This document shows, in pieces, positions 8,881-16,884 of a DNA stretch of 64,000 bases. The stretch is from NCBI GenBank assembly GCA_019417325.1, contig DXVO01000032.1, positions 1 to 64,000 of the forward strand, given 5' to 3'. Numbering within the stretch: the first letter of the stretch is position 1; each line of letters begins with the position of its first letter. The notes beneath the pieces were generated by a model, which saw only the letters and a list, made by a program, of their open reading frames with translations, searched no databases and had not been told where the DNA came from. The DNA comes from Parabacteroides sp. (GTDB lineage: Bacteria; Bacteroidota; Bacteroidia; Bacteroidales; Tannerellaceae). The translations under genes were made by a program, and so were the position numbers.

Positions 8881-9924
8881 TTACATTTTGAATTCCAAGA
8901 TAGGTTCATCTTTTTCAACACAAGTTGCAATAATTGTTTTTGTTTTTTCATTAACATCTATTCCGTAAACAGGATAATCCAGTGTGTATTTACGAACCGG
9001 ATTCCCTTTTAAATCAAATACATAAATATATCTTCCGCCATCTTCTGGATTTTTTCCTTGTTGATAGATGGCTTCTTTTTCTTTAAACGATACACCATGA
9101 AAAACGGTATAAATATATTGGTCGGTTATCCGTATATCACTAAATCCCATGATACCGGTTGGAATGCCTTCCGTACCGACTGTTTGAAATTGAGGCTCTC
9201 CGTTAGGACCGTATAGAATAGTATGTGTATTTTCTTTCAGGTTGTATATTTCAATAGCTTCCCCCAGTTGGGTCACCATAGCATAAATGCCTTTTTGAGG
9301 ATTGTAGTCTGTAAAACTCCTCCATGCTTGAGCTAATGCGGGACGAACTTCTTTTTTATTGTTTGTCTCAGTAGGTATTTCGCCTACGTTTTTAAAAGAT
9401 TTACCATTGTAGTCTACTTGATGATAACGAAAATCCCCTAAATAGTCTGTTATTAAAAAACAAGTGTCTGTTGCATAAAAATCGAGAGAACGGACTAATT
9501 GCCTATCTAATGGTATTATTTGCTCCCGTTTGGCTGTTACTTTTTGAGGATCGATTGACCAACGTGAAATTTGCATCCTGTTGGCATCTAAAACCCAAAT
9601 TGAATCTAACGAATTGAACTGGAACATTTCAGCAGATAACATCTCTTCCGGAGCTTCCCCACGCTTTCCAAATGAAACTAAATGTTTCCATTCAGGGTAG
9701 GAGAAGGCATGAAAATAGTAATCAGTGTTATGCAAATCCATAACAATAGCAATGCTGTCTCTAACCGTTACCCGAAATGGGTAACGGAAGAGAACAGAGT
9801 CCAGAGATACTTCCTGTGCTGTCAAATTCTTTTCTTCAGGAAAAGAACTGTAACGGGGATGGAGATTGGGAGGACTGCTACAGGAAATAAAACTGCTTAT
9901 TATTATAAGAAGGATGTATTTCAT
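8881..9924 (-). CDS. BF3164-family propeller lipoprotein coupled to NVEALA peptide 2
   Basis: 347 residues, lipobox FISC (Cys15). A propeller body carries GKRGEAPEEM near residue 90 and ends with YIYVFDLKGNPVRKYTLDYPVYGIDVN, the BF3164 C-terminal pattern. Its ATG overlaps the stop codon of the NVEALA gene by four bases (ATGA). Such overlaps couple translation, so peptide and lipoprotein are probably made in a fixed ratio. This points to the propeller as the direct partner, receptor or export factor of the peptide (inference). Function of the family is not established. Confidence 0.8.
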   Translation of the reverse strand: MKYILLIIISSFISCSSPPNLHPRYSSFPEEKNLTAQEVSLDSVLFRYPFRVTVRDSIAIVMDLHNTDYYFHAFSYPEWKHLVSFGKRGEAPEEMLSAEMFQFNSLDSIWVLDANRMQISRWSIDPQKVTAKREQIIPLDRQLVRSLDFYATDTCFLITDYLGDFRYHQVDYNGKSFKNVGEIPTETNNKKEVRPALAQAWRSFTDYNPQKGIYAMVTQLGEAIEIYNLKENTHTILYGPNGEPQFQTVGTEGIPTGIMGFSDIRITDQYIYTVFHGVSFKEKEAIYQQGKNPEDGGRYIYVFDLKGNPVRKYTLDYPVYGIDVNEKTKTIIATCVEKDEPILEFKM

Positions 9925-10148
9925 TGTGGTCTGAGATTATATGTTATTTTATATTTATATTTATAACCTTTACATTCAATAGAACCAACACCTAAACAAT
10001 TGAAATTCTCATTACTTTCACCACTGGCTAAAGCTTCTATATTATCGAATGTCAAATCGTTAATTGTATTAGGGGTTGATTGATACAAATAAAATAAACC
10101 TCCCATACAGATAATAGCTAAAAACACTTTTACTATTTTTTTCTTCAT
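9921..10148 (-). CDS. NVEALA-family exported peptide precursor 2
   Basis: 75 residues and the first gene of unit A. MKKK is followed by hydrophobic segment 5-22, a 13-residue spacer and NIEALA at 36-41, then SGESNENF. Predicted cut after Ala41 gives a 34-residue peptide with Cys51 and Cys59 and a basic, tyrosine-rich tail (KGYKYKYK). The leader and the SGES start are shared with peptide 1, while the mature parts differ strongly, as expected for a common processing signal with variable cargo. The start lies about 18 bases after the inferred transcription start. Confidence 0.85.
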   Translation of the reverse strand: MKKKIVKVFLAIICMGGLFYLYQSTPNTINDLTFDNIEALASGESNENFNCLGVGSIECKGYKYKYKITYNLRPQ

Positions 10149-10172
10149 AACACTTTATATTTTTATTGTTGG

Positions 10173-10232
10173 CAAAGTAATATAGTGAAGAGAAGGATCG
10201 CAATTATACTCACGGACATTTTACGGACACTT
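10173..10232 (-). promoter_or_regulatory. Promoter of unit A with pho-box-like direct repeat
   Basis: On the minus strand, from upstream: TGTCCGT-AAAA-TGTCCGT (about 10230-10212; two 7-mers with 11-bp period), then -33 AATTGC (10205-10200), a 19-bp spacer, and -7 TTACTTTG (10180-10173). Repeats one helical turn apart are the binding layout of OmpR/PhoB-type winged helices, the domain carried by the divergent regulator at 10345. The same order of boxes appears upstream of units B and C. Confidence 0.65.
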
Positions 10233-10315
10233 AGGATTTGTGTTGTTTATCAGATGATTATGGCAATATTTTTCATGTTCAAGTTTTTGTGTTTAATCTT
10301 TTACAAATAAATATT

Positions 10316-10323
10316 TACCTTTG
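10316..10323 (+). promoter_or_regulatory. -7 box (TACCTTTG) of the winged-helix regulator gene
   Basis: Perfect TAnnTTTG match with a TTTG at about 10286 as a possible -33. Transcription would begin near 10330, giving a leader of about 15 bases before the ATG at 10345. Confidence 0.55.
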
Positions 10324-10344
10324 TACTTCTAAATTAAGATAGTT

Positions 10345-11322
10345 ATGTGGGGCAATAAAGCAAATTATTTTTTAGGGTTATTGATTATATGCATTACATT
10401 ACTCTTTTGTTTATGGTTAAGATACGACTATCTTATTCAAAAAAATAAATTTCTTTCCATTGCAGCACATTCTTTCGAACAAGTAGTAAAGGCTGAATTG
10501 AAAGAAAAGATGAAAGGTATTCCTCAAGTCTTTCAATATGATTCTCATTTTTCTAAAGATAGCATCCTTTGGGAAGAAAAGAATAATTGGGCGTTACAAT
10601 TTTATTTAACCAGTGAGGATACGCAGAGACAACATCTGGATAGTCTTTTCCATATGACTTTTACTCAGCAGGATATACAAGCTCAAACTGCTATTCGTTG
10701 TAAAATAAACATGCAGACAACTTATAGTTCTCCTGATACTTCCTTTTTTAAAAAGGCAATACCTTTACCGATGGTTATTTACAGAAAAAATAATACGCCA
10801 GAAGGAAGATGTGAATTACAAGCATATGTACAATTTTCCTTTTTTTCTTTATTAATGCAAGTACCATCATTTGGTTCTATTCTGCTTTTAGAAATATTAT
10901 CTATTCTGTTTTTAATAGGAGGATGGTGGTATAGAAAAAAATATGTTTTAGCAAGTGGCAAACTTGTTTTGCATACACCTGTATCTCATGAATGGGAACA
11001 GCTTCCAAATGGATTATTGTTAAACGAAAAATCAGGGAAATTAAAACATGAGGAAAATATCATAGAATTAGTCGAAAATAGACTAAAATTGTTTATCGCT
11101 TTTCTCAGAGCTCCGGAATATTTTCTGGCTCATGAAGAAATTTGCGAAAAGGTCTTGGAACGGAAAATAATTGACACATTGACCATATCAGACCGTGAAG
11201 CTGCGATAACAACAGTTAAGCGCTTGCGTAAAGATTTGGCTTCAATATCTTTTATTGAAATCAAATCGAGCAGGGGGAAAGGGTATCAATTGGTTTTTCA
11301 TGAATCGGTGAACAGATTGTAG
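10345..11322 (+). CDS. Membrane-anchored one-component regulator, periplasmic sensor and C-terminal winged helix
   Basis: 325 residues. Membrane segment 1 is at about 8-26, then a periplasmic domain (about 30-170) of no recognised family, membrane segment 2 (about 173-196, ending GGWWYRKKY), then a cytoplasmic OmpR/PhoB-type winged helix (about 225-320). The last part, ITTVKRLRKDL ... IKSSRGKGYQL, matches the recognition helix and wing of that fold. The topology is like ToxR/CadC but with the DNA-binding domain at the C-terminus. It is the only plus-strand gene in the island and is divergent from unit A, whose promoter carries a direct repeat. I infer that it senses something in the periplasm and controls units A, B and C. 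There is no receiver domain and no kinase. Confidence 0.8.
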   Translation: MWGNKANYFLGLLIICITLLFCLWLRYDYLIQKNKFLSIAAHSFEQVVKAELKEKMKGIPQVFQYDSHFSKDSILWEEKNNWALQFYLTSEDTQRQHLDSLFHMTFTQQDIQAQTAIRCKINMQTTYSSPDTSFFKKAIPLPMVIYRKNNTPEGRCELQAYVQFSFFSLLMQVPSFGSILLLEILSILFLIGGWWYRKKYVLASGKLVLHTPVSHEWEQLPNGLLLNEKSGKLKHEENIIELVENRLKLFIAFLRAPEYFLAHEEICEKVLERKIIDTLTISDREAAITTVKRLRKDLASISFIEIKSSRGKGYQLVFHESVNRL

Positions 11323-11423
11323 CCTTATTTTTATTCTGATTGAAATTTCTGTCTAATTCAAAAGCAATAACCGAAATATTATCTATCTTATTAAAATCTT
11401 GATTATAGAAAAATATCCATATA

Positions 11424-12083
11424 TCATTCTATCTTATAATATACAAACATACAAAGTTCGATTTTGTCAAATATTTTTCTATACTCCTTGAATGATGATG
11501 GAATATATCCATTTGTTAATTTGCTATTCAAAAAAAGTTCTACATGCTTATCTTCATCATCCATGTATAACAACATTAAAGGGACTATATTAGAGTTATC
11601 TATTGGTTTTTCAAATAATTTATATTTTATACGTTTCCCTTCAGGGACATGCATATATCTAAATCCTGTCATACCTGGAAAATATGAAAATAAAATTAAA
11701 TTATTAATTTTAGAAACATCAGGTACTATTTCAAAAAAAATAGTTTCGCCATTCATTAAATTAGGTTGAAACATAATTGTTTCATCTAAAAAAGATTTAA
11801 CAAAATTGCCATATTGGAGTCTATCTGCTTTTAATGTAAAAGAAACGCTATCCTTACTAATTTCAACTTTAGTTTTAAATCTCTCAGCATCTTTGGATGG
11901 AATAATATCTCTAGATCTATCATTCTTGTCCACTGTTACTGCTTTTATCCCATTATAGTTCTTTTTATTGATATCAATTTTTTTTAATTCATAATTATTA
12001 GGTTTTTTCCATTTTTGAGAATATACATCTTGACTAAAGCAACAATATATTGATAAATGAATAAATATGAATAGTATTTTCAT
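11424..12083 (-). CDS. Exported protein of unknown function
   Basis: 219 residues from the ATG at 12083. I prefer this start to one 60 bases upstream because it gives a clean signal peptide (MKILFIFIHLSIYCCF) and lies one base after the stop of the preceding gene. The mature part is mixed alpha/beta with a central FFEIVPDVSKINNL and FSYFPGMTGFRYMHVPEGK. I do not recognise a family. It is the last gene of unit B, behind two propeller lipoproteins, and convergent with the regulator gene. Very AT-rich. Confidence 0.6.
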   Translation of the reverse strand: MKILFIFIHLSIYCCFSQDVYSQKWKKPNNYELKKIDINKKNYNGIKAVTVDKNDRSRDIIPSKDAERFKTKVEISKDSVSFTLKADRLQYGNFVKSFLDETIMFQPNLMNGETIFFEIVPDVSKINNLILFSYFPGMTGFRYMHVPEGKRIKYKLFEKPIDNSNIVPLMLLYMDDEDKHVELFLNSKLTNGYIPSSFKEYRKIFDKIELCMFVYYKIE

Positions 12084-12084
12084 C

Positions 12085-13140
12085 TTAATTAGTTTTATTT
12101 TTAAATTTAACAATGTGATAATCAGGGATTTCGCTGGTTGCATAAATGTCTTTTGAGATGGGATCTATTGTAAATGTGATTATTGGCTCTGATAAAATAT
12201 ATTTTCTTAAAGGATTTCCTTCAGCACTAAAAACAAGAATCATATTCAATGGAGCAGGTTTTTTTTCACGGAATGCTCCGGAATATAGAACATATATTTC
12301 ATTATCAACTACTATTGGAGAGTAATACGCTTCTCTGGCTTCACCATATATAGGAGATATCCTTGAAAATCCTCCTTCCAGTTGCTTTTCTTTAATATGT
12401 GGAAAAAAATGATCGGGGCCATGTAATCTTTTTACAAATTCACCTTCAAAATTATATATTTCGATTAAATCTGTTTGCATATGAAATATATAGATGTATT
12501 GAAGATGTGAATTTATTGTTATCTGGTTGATGTATGAATTGACTATTTCAATTTTATTTATTTCTTCTCCATATGAAGGAAATTGTCCTTCTGAATATAT
12601 AGAATCACCCTCAGAATTAAAAAAAATGAATCGTTTGTTTAAAGGATTCATAGTAGTACAAACATATCCTTCTGGCATACGTTGTAATGAATTTACAGCT
12701 TCATTAATTGTAGTTGACTTTATTAATTGAGGCTCTTTATTATAACATAAATCATATGCATTATATTCAAAAACAACTCTTTTCTGATTATCAGAAATAA
12801 ATATACTTGAATCTAATTTTTGAATATCTTTAATCCTTAGCAGTTCATCTGGACCACTACCAAATGATATATACTCACCTGTTTTTTTCTTAGTGAATAT
12901 ATTATATCTATATAATAAGTGTTCAGTTTTTAAATTTCCTATCAATAGTATAGAATCTACTAATAAAATTTTTCCAGGAAACATAACCGGTTCATCAAAT
13001 TCAATTATTTCAGAAGTTAATTGGATTGGATCTCCAAAATCAGCCGAAGAAAAAGTTAATGCATTTTCATATTTATCATTATTAGCACATGAAACTAATA
13101 ATGATATAAATAATAAATATATATGGTCTATGTTTTTCAT
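12085..13140 (-). CDS. BF3164-family propeller lipoprotein
   Basis: 351 residues, lipobox LVSC (Cys18). Carries GSGPDELLRI near residue 95, a mid-protein DLIEIYNFEGEFVKRLHGPDHFFP and the C-terminal MILVFSAEGNPLRKYILSEP. The HGPDHFFP stretch recurs as HGPEHFFP in the neighbouring gene 13263-14339, so these two are recent paralogues. Second gene of unit B. A weak hairpin (13215-13252) sits upstream. Predicted surface or periplasmic lipoprotein; ligand unknown. Confidence 0.8.
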   Translation of the reverse strand: MKNIDHIYLLFISLLVSCANNDKYENALTFSSADFGDPIQLTSEIIEFDEPVMFPGKILLVDSILLIGNLKTEHLLYRYNIFTKKKTGEYISFGSGPDELLRIKDIQKLDSSIFISDNQKRVVFEYNAYDLCYNKEPQLIKSTTINEAVNSLQRMPEGYVCTTMNPLNKRFIFFNSEGDSIYSEGQFPSYGEEINKIEIVNSYINQITINSHLQYIYIFHMQTDLIEIYNFEGEFVKRLHGPDHFFPHIKEKQLEGGFSRISPIYGEAREAYYSPIVVDNEIYVLYSGAFREKKPAPLNMILVFSAEGNPLRKYILSEPIITFTIDPISKDIYATSEIPDYHIVKFKNKTN

Positions 13141-13262
13141 ATTTTAAATATTTTCTTTATTGATATGATATACAATAGCTAAATGTATATTACCCATTAA
13201 ATATTTTCTTAGCTAATAGAACCTGATTTACTTATACATCTCCGGTTCTATTCTGTTTATTC

Positions 13263-14339
13263 TTACTCATAGGAGTATTCAACAATATGATATTCCGGCT
13301 CATCGCTTATCCCGTAAATTTTCTTGTTTTTTTTGTCCACGCTAATGCGGGATACACCTTGATCTAATGAAAATATTTTTTTAGGAGTTCCATTCCAATC
13401 GAAAACAAATATTTGTTTTGCCAATAAATTGTAGTCTTTTTCTCCAACATTTTTACCATTATATAAAACGAAAAAATCATCTCCAACATTAACAGGGCTA
13501 TAGAATGCATCTTTATATGTTTTATCTACAGGGCGAGTTGTTATAACATTTCCGTCTTTATATTCTTTAAAGTTAGGGAAGAAATGTTCAGGTCCGTGTA
13601 TTCTACTAATTAATGTTCCATTATAGTCATAAATATCAATCAGGTCTGTGAAAAAATGACAGATTGCAACTCTATCAATTTGATTTGTCGTAATAATAGA
13701 GCGGTAAGCATCTATAATTTCTACGTTTGTATAATTCGTATTAGAGATAGGATAGGAACCAAAACCTTTTATTCGTTCTCCTGCTTTGTTAAATAAATAT
13801 AGGGGATATTCAGGGTTATATAAAGAACCAATAATATTTTCACCTAAAAATCCGATTTCCCCGAAAAACTGTTCTTTGACTTTTATTTGTTGATATGGGA
13901 TAGGATTGGGGTCTGTGACAAACTCATTTATCGTATATTTTGAAATAGTGGAAGTTCCCATATCAAAAATACAAACAGTATCTTGATTTTGTATAAACCA
14001 AGGCATTATCATTTCAGTCGGACCTTGTCCTATAGAGATGCATTCTCCTATTTTCTTTTTGGACTTTAAGTCAAATATATGAAATAACTTATTCGTATTT
14101 TGGTTACATGTTATTAATAGAGAGTCATATATTTGTAGTTGAGAAGGTTTCATGAGTAAGCTATCAAACTCAACATTATTACCATGTAATGCCTGTTTTA
14201 TGGGAAAACTATTTTCATTTGTAGAAATAGAATGCTGATACTTATTATTAGATGTACAAGCGGACATCGTTAATAATAATACTATAAATAGTGTTTGTAC
14301 GGAAGTTTTCATCTGTTTTCTATCAATAAGTTTTTTCAT
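13263..14339 (-). CDS. BF3164-family propeller lipoprotein
   Basis: 358 residues from the ATG at 14339; an in-frame ATG at 14309 would give a more compact signal peptide. The longer form is kept because the inferred transcription start near 14362 then leaves a leader of about 23 bases, as in units A and C. Lipobox MSAC. GQGPTEMIMP near residue 105, DLIDIYDYNGTLISRIHGPEHFFP, and IFVFDWNGTPKKIFSLDQ at the end place it in the BF3164 group. First gene of unit B. Confidence 0.8.
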   Translation of the reverse strand: MKKLIDRKQMKTSVQTLFIVLLLTMSACTSNNKYQHSISTNENSFPIKQALHGNNVEFDSLLMKPSQLQIYDSLLITCNQNTNKLFHIFDLKSKKKIGECISIGQGPTEMIMPWFIQNQDTVCIFDMGTSTISKYTINEFVTDPNPIPYQQIKVKEQFFGEIGFLGENIIGSLYNPEYPLYLFNKAGERIKGFGSYPISNTNYTNVEIIDAYRSIITTNQIDRVAICHFFTDLIDIYDYNGTLISRIHGPEHFFPNFKEYKDGNVITTRPVDKTYKDAFYSPVNVGDDFFVLYNGKNVGEKDYNLLAKQIFVFDWNGTPKKIFSLDQGVSRISVDKKNKKIYGISDEPEYHIVEYSYE

Positions 14340-14368
14340 GAACGTCCTTATAAATTAGATATTTTATA

Positions 14369-14428
14369 CAAAGAAATAGAAAGTAGTCAAGAATAGCAAT
14401 TTTTTCACTGACACTTTTCGAATATTTT
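14369..14428 (-). promoter_or_regulatory. Promoter of unit B
   Basis: On the minus strand: AAAAGTGTCAGT (about 14418-14407), -33 AATTGC (14401-14396), 19-bp spacer, -7 TTTCTTTG (14376-14369). The boxes align base for base in spacing with units A and C. The second half-site of the direct repeat is degenerate here. The -7 departs from TAnnTTTG at its second base, as expected for an activator-dependent promoter. Confidence 0.55.
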
Positions 14429-14465
14429 ATTCACTTTTGATTATCATATTTAGTGTTACTATAAA

Positions 14466-14544
14466 TAATAACAGTAAAGCGCTTGCGTAAAGATTAGGCT
14501 TCAATATCTTTTATTGGAATTAAATCAAGCAGGGGAAAAAGGTA
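14466..14544 (+). pseudogene. Remnant of the 3' end of a winged-helix regulator gene
   Basis: This stretch is nearly identical to 11206-11285 within the intact regulator. Translated, it reads TVKRLRKD, stop, ASISFIGIKSSRGK, stop, against TVKRLRKDLASISFIEIKSSRGK in the intact gene; the Leu codon TTG has become TAG. Only about 26 codons remain. It lies on the plus strand just upstream of unit B, where the intact regulator sits relative to unit A, so unit B probably once had its own regulator. Confidence 0.8.
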
Positions 14545-14550
14545 GCAGTA

Positions 14551-14586
14551 GTAATTCAAATTAGTATCGCTACTAATTGAAATTAC
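14551..14586. repeat. 16-bp imperfect inverted repeat
   Basis: Left arm 14551-14566 and right arm 14571-14586 pair with two mismatches around a TCGC loop. It follows the regulator remnant and lies past the 3' end of unit C, so it may act as that unit's terminator, though no T-run follows. Confidence 0.5.
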
Positions 14587-14632
14587 CTATGCTACTAATA
14601 TTTTTTAATACTCGAGGCTTGGTTTCACATGC

Positions 14633-15673
14633 TTATATAGTGTCGTCAAGTACTAAGTAGCCAAATTGTATTTCATCATCAAAAACGAATAGGAGCCTGT
14701 TATTACTTTCATCATAGCAGAAGCTGGATATATTGTAGCCGATATCCAAAGTTCGGATATAGTTTCCACCTATATCGAATGCAATAAGTTGAGTTGGAAG
14801 GTTTGTTTTTATGCCTTTCACATCGTCCTTTATAAAAGTCTTTTTCCCGGAATATAAAGCAAGTATATGTTCTTTACAAAAGATGATATCCCCATAATAA
14901 CTATCTTTTGTCTTATCCTTTTTCCAATTAGGCCCATATACGTTCGTTATTAAATCGCCGTTTAAGTTGAAAATACTCATTAAGTCGTGATATGAGTAAC
15001 ACTCTACATATAGATTTTTTTCGGGAGATACAGCGATATTGACTCGTTTTTGAGTAATATCCGGATGTTTGTATTTTAAGATATGTATATCACCTGTATT
15101 CATATTCCATTTGGCGACAGATTGATTAAACCCGAAATCTCCGGTAGGTTCTATTATCAAAGCAATAGACAATGTATCATTTATATAGTAATACTTATCG
15201 GGGAATAATCTTGCGTTCATTCCGGTTTTTTCTTTTGCCTCATAAAGCGGATTGGCAAGTACGCTATCTAAGTCATAACAGAATATTTTTTGTTTGCCGT
15301 GGTCCGAAACAAAAAAACGACGGTTTTTTGCATCCGTTCCGATACATCCCATAATCGTAATTTCACCAGGTCCCTGTCCCTGATAGGTACTGCTGGTTAT
15401 ATATTCAAATGTATTTTTATCGAATAGATGGATTTGTTTATCTTGAGGTTTATAGTCTCCTATAATTAAAAAATTATCCATTAAATACAATCGGGAGATA
15501 TTACTAATTAAGACATCCTCAATCTTTATTTCTTTTATTTTGTCGTGAACATGGGTTATTTTATTCCGTTTGTTCTGGACTTTTTCTGTCTGGGAGTGTT
15601 GCTTAGTACAGCTCAGAACTGTAATAAAGAGTAAAAAGTATATGGCTTTATTCATTTGGTGAGCATGGATCAT
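14633..15673 (-). CDS. BF3164-family propeller lipoprotein
   Basis: 346 residues from an ATG that overlaps the stop of the upstream gene by four bases (ATGA). An internal ATG at 15655 (MNKAIYFLLFITVLSC) gives a tighter signal peptide and is an equally good start. GQGPGEITIM near residue 105 and LIAFDIGGNYIRTLDIGYNIS at the end mark the propeller family. Last gene of unit C. More diverged from the pair in unit B than those are from each other. Confidence 0.78.
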   Translation of the reverse strand: MIHAHQMNKAIYFLLFITVLSCTKQHSQTEKVQNKRNKITHVHDKIKEIKIEDVLISNISRLYLMDNFLIIGDYKPQDKQIHLFDKNTFEYITSSTYQGQGPGEITIMGCIGTDAKNRRFFVSDHGKQKIFCYDLDSVLANPLYEAKEKTGMNARLFPDKYYYINDTLSIALIIEPTGDFGFNQSVAKWNMNTGDIHILKYKHPDITQKRVNIAVSPEKNLYVECYSYHDLMSIFNLNGDLITNVYGPNWKKDKTKDSYYGDIIFCKEHILALYSGKKTFIKDDVKGIKTNLPTQLIAFDIGGNYIRTLDIGYNISSFCYDESNNRLLFVFDDEIQFGYLVLDDTI

Positions 15674-16812
15674 TGGTTTATCTTAACAAGTTCAAATCTT
15701 TTAAAACTCAACTCATCATCGCTAAATTTAGGATTAAGATAATGGCTGTCGGATATATAAAGGCCATCTTCTGTTATAAACATTAAAGTAGAGTTGTAGG
15801 TAAAATCAGGAAATAACGTTTCCCCTAAAATATTGAAATCTTTATCCAAAATAATAATAGAGAAATTCTTTCTACCGAAGTCCATCAACTCTAAAGGTCT
15901 TATGTCATCAGCTATATTTGTTTTAGGATAGGCTATCCGGTAATATACGTCTCTGTATTTATCATATAGGATATTTCCATAATTCGGGATTTCGCACATA
16001 TCTTTAAACGTAGTATTGCCGTAATCGTCGGGAACTGTTACATGTTCAAAGTTTGAACTGGGCGTTTTGATTTTCCTGAATGTTTGGTGCTCGATATCTG
16101 TCACATATAAATCTTCATCAAAATAGAATGAATATACGAACCCTTTAGTGTTGAAGCAACGACTGACATATAATTCTATACCTGCCTTTTTCAATTCATT
16201 GTCTGTTCCGGGGAAAGCCGGATAGGTGAGGGGTAAAGCATTTACTTTAGCTGTGCCAAGGTCGATAGTTGCGCAGATAGGATTGGGGGTTATATGCCTG
16301 TTGCACGAAGGCATGATGAAAAAACGGTTCTCTTTAAGAACTCCGGGTATGGATAAGAAGGAAGTACTGCAATAGGTACTCAAAGTAGAACCTTCTTCGG
16401 TATTTTCATACGAAAATGTATTAAGAAGTTTACCCTCGTGATTTGTCAGGTAGATTTCAGGTAAATCACGAGAGGTTACAAAGATGCTGTCTAAATTGTG
16501 AATATAATATCCCCATATGTTGCCTACACCATTCATACCTTCAATATTATATGAAGTTTTAAATTCTAAATTACAACTGCTTAAATCATAAAATAGTATT
16601 TCATTTCTATTCGGATTCTGAAATGTAAGATATTGCTTATTCCCTTTGTCTGCATATATAAACAAAGTTTTGGGAGAATTTTTTGTTTGGTTGTCTATTG
16701 GAAATAGCAATCGATTTCCGGTTTCCTTCAAAATGTATTTACTCTCTTCTTTATGACAGGAGGTGAAGGATAATAAGATTATCACAATTATGAAATAGGA
16801 AAGATGAATCAT
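15670..16812 (-). CDS. DUF4221-family lipoprotein
   Basis: 380 residues from the ATG at 16812 (MIHLSYFIIVIILLSFTSC, lipobox FTSC); an upstream in-frame ATG at 16848 would add 12 polar residues before the signal peptide. The pattern LLFPIDNQTKNSPKTLFIY, then YIHNLDSIFVTS, matches my memory of the Bacteroidetes DUF4221 family, also predicted propellers. It lies between a six-bladed-propeller gene and a BF3164 gene in unit C, so three different propeller lipoprotein subfamilies are co-expressed. Ligand unknown. Confidence 0.72.
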   Translation of the reverse strand: MIHLSYFIIVIILLSFTSCHKEESKYILKETGNRLLFPIDNQTKNSPKTLFIYADKGNKQYLTFQNPNRNEILFYDLSSCNLEFKTSYNIEGMNGVGNIWGYYIHNLDSIFVTSRDLPEIYLTNHEGKLLNTFSYENTEEGSTLSTYCSTSFLSIPGVLKENRFFIMPSCNRHITPNPICATIDLGTAKVNALPLTYPAFPGTDNELKKAGIELYVSRCFNTKGFVYSFYFDEDLYVTDIEHQTFRKIKTPSSNFEHVTVPDDYGNTTFKDMCEIPNYGNILYDKYRDVYYRIAYPKTNIADDIRPLELMDFGRKNFSIIILDKDFNILGETLFPDFTYNSTLMFITEDGLYISDSHYLNPKFSDDELSFKRFELVKINQ

Positions 16813-16884
16813 CTTATTGGTTGAATCTGTGGCTCGGCAATGAATCATAGGATGTATTTCTTTTTTAAACTGTTCTTACTTTTA

